Shown piece after piece: positions 23,070-27,665 of a stretch of DNA of 27,665 bases. The stretch spans positions 1 to 27,665 of the forward strand of contig CAYYBG010000026.1 in NCBI GenBank assembly GCA_964470195.1, read 5' to 3'. The first letter of the stretch is position 1, and every line of letters begins with the position of its first letter. The notes under the pieces were generated by a model. The model did not search any database. It saw only the letters and a list, made by a program, of their open reading frames with translations, and was not told the origin of the DNA. The position numbers were made by a program, and so were the translations under genes. The DNA comes from RFPI01 sp964470195 (GTDB lineage Bacteria; Pseudomonadota; Gammaproteobacteria; Burkholderiales; Methylophilaceae).

Positions 23070-23488
23070 TGGATTTTAGACGTGGTAGACGAAGCGAAGA
23101 TTTAGAAATCAATCTTGTCCCTTTGATTGATGTCTTGCTGGTCATTATTATTTTCTTGGTGGTCAATGCGACTTTCTCTCGTATGAGTGAGTTGCAAATT
23201 AACCTGCCAGCAGCAGATGCAAATCCTGTTGAGCAAAAACCCTTGATGATTAATGTAGGCATTGACGCGACTGGACACATGGTGATTGAGAAAACTCCAG
23301 TCAATAAGACAGATCTCTCTGGCATTATTGCAGCCTTGCAACAAGCAGTTGCTGGAGGAAAAGATCCTGTCATTGTGATTAGTGCAGATGCAAAAGCTAC
23401 CCACCAATCAGTTATCAATGTGATGGAGGCAGCAAGGCAAGCCGGCTATACCCATATTACTTTCGCCACGCAACAGGATGTCGAATAA
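23069..23488 (+). CDS. exbD: ExbD/TolR-family biopolymer transport protein
   Basis: A 139-aa single-helix protein with a periplasmic C-terminal domain. The helix (about 17-37, VPLIDVLLVIIIFLVV) contains Asp21, the proton-carrying aspartate of ExbD/TolR. The preceding EDLEINLVPLID and following ELQINLPAAD are family signatures. The periplasmic part ends with VINVMEAARQAGYTHITFAT, as usual. It is coupled to exbB by a TAATG overlap and is followed after 11 bases by a strong intrinsic terminator, so exbBD forms the end of a transcription unit. Confidence 0.95.
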   Translation: MDFRRGRRSEDLEINLVPLIDVLLVIIIFLVVNATFSRMSELQINLPAADANPVEQKPLMINVGIDATGHMVIEKTPVNKTDLSGIIAALQQAVAGGKDPVIVISADAKATHQSVINVMEAARQAGYTHITFATQQDVE

Positions 23489-23499
23489 ACTTTTTTACT

Positions 23500-23527
23500 C
23501 CGCCCCAATGATGGGGCGGTTTTTTTT
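23500..23527 (+). terminator. Rho-independent terminator after exbD
   Basis: CCGCCCC (23500-23506), loop AATGAT, GGGGCGG (23513-23519), then eight T (23520-23527). The perfect 7-bp GC-rich stem with an uninterrupted U-run is a textbook plus-strand intrinsic terminator. Only 23 bases separate its T-run from the msbA ATG. Confidence 0.93.
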
Positions 23528-23550
23528 ATATTCACTCACTGACCCAGCGC

Positions 23551-25311
23551 ATGAGCAAATCACCCCATAATAAATTTAATACTTCCGCTGAAGTTTCAGC
23601 AGTTCAAGTTTATTTGCGTCTTATTTCATACTCAGCCAAGCATTGGAAAATTTTCGCGCTTAGCGTTATTTCCCTGTTTATCCTTTCCGCGACCAATACT
23701 GGATTTCTAGCCACAATCAAATTGGTGACTGATGAGGGCTTTGTGAAGCGTGATGCATCACAGTTCCATACTTTACCCTTTATATTATTAGGCTTGATGT
23801 TACTGAGGTCTTTGTCTGGATTTGTTGCTAATTTCACTATTCGATATGTTGCTCGTCGAGTCGTTGAAGCATTGCGCTTGCACGCGTTCGCAAAAATGTT
23901 ATCACTGCCAGTGAGTTTTTTTGATGCTAACTCGGTGGGAAATATATCCTCAAAGATTACTTATGATACCGAGCAAATGTCCAAAGCTGCCACCAACGTT
24001 GCTGTTTCGGGAGTGAGAGATACCTTTACTATCATCGGTATTGTTGCCTATATGCTTTATCTGGATTGGCGCCTGACCATTATTTTTGCTGCAGTTGCAC
24101 CTTTAATGGCGTATTACTTGAAAGCGATGACGCCAAAATTAAGAGAGGTAGGAAAGCAGGTGCAACAAACCATGGGAACAATGACACAGGTCTGCGAAGA
24201 GACGATATCTGGACAGCGAATTGTTAAGATTTTTGGCGGACGTGAATATGAACAAGGGAGATTCAGTGCTGTTGCTGCAGCTAATCGTCGTTTGCAAATT
24301 CGCTTAGCAAGAATCTCTGGTATGAATAGCATGGTCGTCGAGTCTTTGGCAGCAGTGGCGTTGAGTGCAGTGGTATTTTATTCAGTGGGCAAGTTTAGTG
24401 CTGGAGAGTTTGCTGCATTTATTGGGGCCTTATTAATGCTGATTGCACCCATTAAAAGTATGACAGGAATCAATGAAGACTTGCAGCAAGGGTTGGCCGC
24501 GGCCAATAGTATTTTTGGTCTTATAGATCAATCAGCTGAAAAAGATAGTGGTCATCAAATATGCAAAAAAGTACAGGGTGACATTGAGTTTCGTTCTGTT
24601 GAGTTGCGTTACGAAAATGCCAAGCATGATGCACTGAATGCGCTGAGTTTTAAAATCGCCCCGGGGGAAAAGCTTGCTTTAGTGGGACGCTCTGGAGGCG
24701 GAAAAACCAGTATGGTGAATCTGTTGCCGCGATTTTATGAATATCAACAAGGGCAAATTTTGATTGACGGTGTCGATACCCGTGATTTCAGTTTGGAGAG
24801 TTTACGTCAGCAATTTGCTTTGGTTAGCCAAGATATAGTCTTGTTTAATGACACCGTGCTTAATAATATTGCCTACGGCTCATTGCGCAATGCTAGTGAG
24901 GCCGATGTCATTGAGGCGGCAAAAGCTGCGCATGCTTGGCAATTTATCCAAGAACTGCCCGAGGGCTTGCAAACTGTCATTGGCGACCGTGGGGTGAGGT
25001 TATCTGGAGGTCAGCGTCAGCGCTTGGCGATTGCCCGAGCGATTCTTAAAGATGCACCAATTCTGTTATTGGATGAAGCCACTTCGGCTTTAGATACAGA
25101 GTCCGAGCGTTTTGTGCAAGCAGCTTTGGATAAGCTGATGCAAGGTCGCACCAGCATAGTCATAGCACATAGGTTATCGACCATAGAAAATGCTGATCGT
25201 ATTTTGGTCATGGAGAAAGGAACAATAATCGAAACTGGCACACATCAGACTTTGCTCAAGCAACAAGGACATTATGCCAAGTTGTATCAAAAACAATTCC
25301 AGCAAGGATAG
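23551..25311 (+). CDS. msbA: Lipid A export ATP-binding/permease MsbA
   Basis: A 586-aa half-transporter that flips core lipid A across the inner membrane. The N-terminal six-helix domain spans about residues 30-325. The ATPase domain (about 340-580) has Walker A GRSGGGKT (about 378), Q-loop LVSQDIVLFNDTVLNNI, signature LSGGQRQRLAIARA (about 483), Walker B ILLLDEATSALD (about 503) and H-loop IVIAHRLST. The Q-loop with NDTV and the neighbouring lpxK gene support MsbA over other exporters. No good Shine-Dalgarno precedes the ATG. It follows closely a strong terminator, so its promoter is unclear; TATATT at 23527-23532 is -10-like. Confidence 0.95.
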   Translation: MSKSPHNKFNTSAEVSAVQVYLRLISYSAKHWKIFALSVISLFILSATNTGFLATIKLVTDEGFVKRDASQFHTLPFILLGLMLLRSLSGFVANFTIRYVARRVVEALRLHAFAKMLSLPVSFFDANSVGNISSKITYDTEQMSKAATNVAVSGVRDTFTIIGIVAYMLYLDWRLTIIFAAVAPLMAYYLKAMTPKLREVGKQVQQTMGTMTQVCEETISGQRIVKIFGGREYEQGRFSAVAAANRRLQIRLARISGMNSMVVESLAAVALSAVVFYSVGKFSAGEFAAFIGALLMLIAPIKSMTGINEDLQQGLAAANSIFGLIDQSAEKDSGHQICKKVQGDIEFRSVELRYENAKHDALNALSFKIAPGEKLALVGRSGGGKTSMVNLLPRFYEYQQGQILIDGVDTRDFSLESLRQQFALVSQDIVLFNDTVLNNIAYGSLRNASEADVIEAAKAAHAWQFIQELPEGLQTVIGDRGVRLSGGQRQRLAIARAILKDAPILLLDEATSALDTESERFVQAALDKLMQGRTSIVIAHRLSTIENADRILVMEKGTIIETGTHQTLLKQQGHYAKLYQKQFQQG

Positions 25312-25317
25312 CTCGCC

Positions 25318-26343
25318 ATGTCTTCATGGTTGATGCAACATTGGTACCAAGTTAAAAAGCCAGCATTAGTTTTGCGTCTGCTATCTATGCTATACCGTAC
25401 AGTGATAGCAGTGCGTTATTTGTTCTACCGTAATGGTCTTTTCAAGCAAAAACGTTTATCTGTACCTGTTATCGTAGTCGGCAATATTACAGTGGGTGGA
25501 ACTGGCAAAACCCCTTTGGTGATTGCGTTGGCAAAAATGCTCACAGCACGTGGATTTCACCCAGGCATTATCAGTCGTGGTTATGGTCGTGATCATGATG
25601 CGCCTATGCGAGTCAGAAACAATATGATGGCATCTCAAGTTGGCGACGAGCCACTGATGATGAGCATGCGTTTAACTTGTCCCATTTGGGTTGGGGCAAA
25701 TCGCGTCGAAACTGCAAAAAGACTCTTGAGTACCTCGCCACAGGTCGATGTCATCATCAGTGATGACGGCCTACAACATTATCCATTAGCACGTGATATC
25801 GAGTTGGTGGTGTTTGACGCCGAACGTGGCATTGGTAATGGTTGCTTATTACCCGCAGGGCCATTACGTGAGTCGTTACAACGTATGCAGCGCGCAGATT
25901 ATGTAATTATCAATGGAAAGCCTAGCCAACAGTGGCCGTGGTTGAACCATATTGCCCATGTAAATATGCAATTAAAATTCACTAAGCTATCTGCGGTGAA
26001 TTCCAAGTTGAGCAAACAAATTCCTCCATCACTGAGCGCGCTCAGAGCAAAAAAAATTCATGCTGTTGCAGGCATAGGCAATCCTCAAAGGTTTTTCAAT
26101 ATATTACGTGCACAGGGATTAACAATTATTCCCCATGCCTTTCAGGATCATCATCATTATCAAATTAAAGATTTTAATGCGATGCAAGATGCACCTATCA
26201 TCATGACCGAAAAAGATGCAGTTAAGTGTCGAGATTTTGCCTTGACTCAAGCTTGGTATTTACCAGTGACTGCCTCGCTTGGATCAGAATTGATAGAATA
26301 TATCGTGATGCGATTGCAAATATTACGGGGGCAACATGGATAA
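25318..26343 (+). CDS. lpxK: Tetraacyldisaccharide 4'-kinase
   Basis: LpxK phosphorylates the 4' position of tetraacyldisaccharide-1-phosphate to make lipid IVA, at the inner face of the inner membrane. It has an N-terminal membrane-anchoring stretch (about 15-40) followed by the P-loop VVGNITVGGTGKTPL (about 53-67). GYGRD, VGDEPLMM, VIISDDGLQHY (about 144-154, catalytic Asp) and GPLRE follow; IMTEKDAVKC lies near the C-terminus. Length (341 aa) is normal. AAGGA lies upstream, and the gene begins 6 bases after msbA. Its last 8 bases overlap ycaR. Confidence 0.97.
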   Translation: MSSWLMQHWYQVKKPALVLRLLSMLYRTVIAVRYLFYRNGLFKQKRLSVPVIVVGNITVGGTGKTPLVIALAKMLTARGFHPGIISRGYGRDHDAPMRVRNNMMASQVGDEPLMMSMRLTCPIWVGANRVETAKRLLSTSPQVDVIISDDGLQHYPLARDIELVVFDAERGIGNGCLLPAGPLRESLQRMQRADYVIINGKPSQQWPWLNHIAHVNMQLKFTKLSAVNSKLSKQIPPSLSALRAKKIHAVAGIGNPQRFFNILRAQGLTIIPHAFQDHHHYQIKDFNAMQDAPIIMTEKDAVKCRDFALTQAWYLPVTASLGSELIEYIVMRLQILRGQHG

Positions 26344-26500
26344 TAAATTATTAGGAATGCTGGTATGCCCAGTATGTAAGAGTCAATTGGAATATAAAAA
26401 ATCAGAATCAGGGCTGGTATGTAAGCCCTGTCAAGTCATGTATCCTATTCGGGATGGTGTGCCGGTTATGTTAGAAGATCAAGCAATACCCATCAAATAA
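26336..26500 (+). CDS. ycaR: Trm112/UPF0434 family zinc-ribbon protein YcaR
   Basis: A 54-aa protein beginning MDNKLLGMLVCPVCKSQLEY and ending DGVPVMLEDQAIPIK. Four cysteines in two pairs (11/14 and 29/32) form a zinc ribbon, and YPIRDGVPVML is the family signature. Related Trm112 proteins activate methyltransferases; the role of bacterial YcaR is not settled. It starts inside the last codons of lpxK (8-base overlap) and ends 19 bases before kdsB. The lpxK-ycaR-kdsB order is the one found in E. coli and many betaproteobacteria, which makes this short frame convincing. Confidence 0.93.
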   Translation: MDNKLLGMLVCPVCKSQLEYKKSESGLVCKPCQVMYPIRDGVPVMLEDQAIPIK

Positions 26501-26519
26501 TTTAACGCAGATTATTTCC

Positions 26520-27275
26520 ATGGATTTTAAAGTCGTCATTCCCGCGCGCTATGCCAGTAGTAGGCTACCAGGTAAACCTTTAATGGATATTTCAGGTAAA
26601 CCAATGGTTGTGTGTGTCGTTGAGCAAGCATTAAAAAGTGGAGCCTCTGAGGTGGTGGTTGCTACTGACCATGTAAGCATTTTTGATGCAGTAAAGACAT
26701 TTGGTTATCAGGCGCTCATGACAAGTGAGAACCATGTTTCTGGGACAGACCGCTTGTCTGAGGTAGTACAAAAAATGCATTGGCAGGATCAGCAATTGGT
26801 GGTCAATGTACAAGGGGATGAGCCATTGATTGCGCCCCAATTGATCAACAAAGTGGCCGAACAATTGGCACAAGATACAGAAGCCGTGATGTCAACCGCC
26901 TGTCATGTCATTCATGAGTATGATCAATTCATTAATCCGAATGTAGTAAAAGTGGTATTAGATAAGCATGGACGTGCTTTGTATTTTAGCCGCGCACCGA
27001 TTCCTTACCCTCGCGATATGCTAGAAAAAAATTCTAGCTTGCATCCAGACGTACAGATTTATCGTCATATTGGTATATATGGCTACCGCGCCAATTTTCT
27101 GCTGCAATATGCAAGTCTACCATGTTCGCCTATCGAACAAATTGAGTCACTAGAGCAACTGAGGGTGCTTTGGAATGGCTATCATATCAGTGTATTTGTT
27201 AGCTACGAGCCTTCGGCACCAGGGGTTGATACCGAGCAAGATTTAATTCAGATTCGCAAACTGTTTGGAAATTAA
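26520..27275 (+). CDS. kdsB: 3-deoxy-manno-octulosonate cytidylyltransferase (CMP-Kdo synthetase)
   Basis: KdsB activates Kdo with CTP to CMP-Kdo, the donor for the inner core of lipopolysaccharide. The N-terminal nucleotide-binding motif IPARYASSRLPGKPL (6-20) is complete. SGTDRLSEV, VNVQGDEPLI (about 99-108), ALYFSRAPIPYPRD, HIGIYGYRA and LEQLRVLWNGYHISV follow in the usual order. At 251 aa it is full length. It starts 19 bases after ycaR and closes the envelope operon. No strong terminator lies between it and the initiator tRNA. Confidence 0.97.
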   Translation: MDFKVVIPARYASSRLPGKPLMDISGKPMVVCVVEQALKSGASEVVVATDHVSIFDAVKTFGYQALMTSENHVSGTDRLSEVVQKMHWQDQQLVVNVQGDEPLIAPQLINKVAEQLAQDTEAVMSTACHVIHEYDQFINPNVVKVVLDKHGRALYFSRAPIPYPRDMLEKNSSLHPDVQIYRHIGIYGYRANFLLQYASLPCSPIEQIESLEQLRVLWNGYHISVFVSYEPSAPGVDTEQDLIQIRKLFGN

Positions 27276-27307
27276 CCGCTGCTTGTCCGGATTGCCGCGA
27301 ATTTAAA

Positions 27308-27337
27308 TTGACATTCATGCACTTTGTTTGATACATT
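27308..27337 (+). promoter_or_regulatory. Candidate promoter for tRNA-fMet
   Basis: A perfect -35 TTGACA (27308-27313) is followed after 18 bases by TACATT (27332-27337, 4 of 6 to consensus). Transcription would start near 27344, about 27 bases before the mature tRNA 5' end. Confidence 0.5.
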
Positions 27338-27346
27338 CAAGCCCTC

Positions 27347-27364
27347 ACGTTTTCTGAAAAACGT
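27347..27364 (+). other. Hairpin in the 5' leader of tRNA-fMet
   Basis: ACGTTTT (27347-27353) and AAAACGT (27358-27364) form a perfect 7-bp stem with a CTGA loop, ending 6 bases before the mature tRNA. There is no U-run, so it is not a terminator for kdsB. It may be a leader structure removed during RNase P processing. Confidence 0.35.
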
Positions 27365-27370
27365 TTCGGA

Positions 27371-27447
<77 letters not shown>

Positions 27448-27499
27448 ACTCATACAACAAGTTTTTTCGCGTTGATTATCAGAAAGTCAGCATACGCAG

Positions 27500-27530
27500 T
27501 TTGATTGTTTTCGATCAAACCTAGTTTTTT
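27500..27530 (+). terminator. Probable intrinsic terminator after tRNA-fMet
   Basis: TTTGATTG (27500-27507), loop TTTT, CGATCAAA (27512-27519) make an 8-bp stem with one G-U pair, followed after CCTAG by six T (27525-27530). The stem is AT-rich and the U-run is displaced by 5 bases, so efficiency is uncertain. Confidence 0.5.
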
Positions 27531-27581
27531 ATAAAAATTAGTGCGATCTGAAAAATATTCGTGATTGACGAGAAAATCCAG

Positions 27582-27609
27582 TTGACTGAGTGATGAGGCT
27601 CTGTATAAT
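27582..27609 (+). promoter_or_regulatory. Strong sigma-70 promoter, probably of a ribosomal RNA operon
   Basis: TTGACT (-35, 27582-27587), a 16-base spacer, and a perfect TATAAT (-10, 27604-27609), followed by a GC-rich discriminator ACGCGCC. A short spacer and GC-rich discriminator are typical of stringently controlled rrn P1 promoters. An A/T-rich stretch (27525-27560) upstream could act as an UP element. A second -35-like TTGACG lies at 27565-27570. Confidence 0.8.
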
Positions 27610-27624
27610 ACGCGCCTCTCGATT

Positions 27625-27660
27625 GCTGAGTAATCAGCTAATTGAATTGTTCTTTAACAA
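27625..27660 (+). promoter_or_regulatory. rRNA leader antitermination site (boxB-like hairpin and boxA)
   Basis: GCTGA-GTAA-TCAGC (27625-27638) is a 5-bp stem with a GNRA-type tetraloop, resembling boxB. TGTTCTTTAACAA (27648-27660) matches boxA of rRNA leaders (TGCTCTTTAACA) at all but one base; boxA binds NusB/S10 to prevent premature termination. This order, promoter then boxB then boxA, indicates that a 16S rRNA gene begins just past the window. Confidence 0.8.
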
Positions 27661-27665
27661 ACTAA

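Noticed and set aside
22458..23488. TonB-dependent uptake locus
   Set aside because: Only exbB and exbD are present; no tonB or receptor gene is nearby, so iron uptake cannot be claimed.

Overview
The window looks like chromosomal housekeeping DNA from a betaproteobacterium. No phage, transposase, CRISPR array or integrase is visible. The assignment rests on gene neighbourhoods (yqgE-ruvX-pyrR-pyrB-pyrC', yggS-proC-yggT, nudJ-mnmA, maf-rng, exbBD-msbA-lpxK-ycaR-kdsB), full Gram-negative lipid A/Kdo and lipoprotein-sorting genes, and a proteobacterial rRNA leader. Base composition looks AT-leaning, roughly mid-40s %GC by eye (not computed). A Nitrosomonadales/Methylophilaceae-type host is my best guess, by inference only.

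Layout. Positions 1-3350 hold tRNA-Ser(CGA), nadC, a YibF-like glutathione transferase, mnmA and nudJ. Positions 3500-5572 hold maf and rng on the plus strand. Positions 5602-11735 form a long minus-strand block, read from right to left as yqgE, ruvX, pyrR, pyrB, pyrC', (possible small membrane ORF), yggS, proC, yggT. It serves rRNA maturation, de novo pyrimidine synthesis, PLP homeostasis and proline synthesis. Positions 11966-14537 are the most distinctive part: a short plus-strand operon with a secreted Cys/Lys/Gly-rich peptide, a DUF692 (MNIO) enzyme fused to a DUF2063 domain, and a DoxX membrane protein. This is a bufferin-type copper/metal-chelating RiPP system. Positions 14561-16263 hold ribB (with a degenerate RibA domain) and ribE on the minus strand.

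From 16353 to 27275 all genes are on the plus strand and mostly build the cell envelope. They are an ArnT-like lipid-linked-sugar glycosyltransferase, lolC/E and lolD (lipoprotein release), comEC (DNA uptake), exbB-exbD (proton-driven energisation), a strong intrinsic terminator, then msbA, lpxK, ycaR (54 aa, zinc ribbon) and kdsB (lipid A flipping and 4'-phosphorylation, CMP-Kdo synthesis). The window ends with initiator tRNA-fMet(CAU) and, in the last ~90 bases, a promoter plus boxB/boxA antitermination leader that should lead into a ribosomal RNA operon just outside the window.

No gap between genes exceeds 300 bases. The largest are 11736-11965 (divergent promoter region, 230 bases) and 27448-27665 (terminator and rrn promoter region). 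Several starts are set inside the longest open frames on the basis of family N-termini and tight gene junctions: nudJ, maf, pyrB, ruvX, doxX and ribB.
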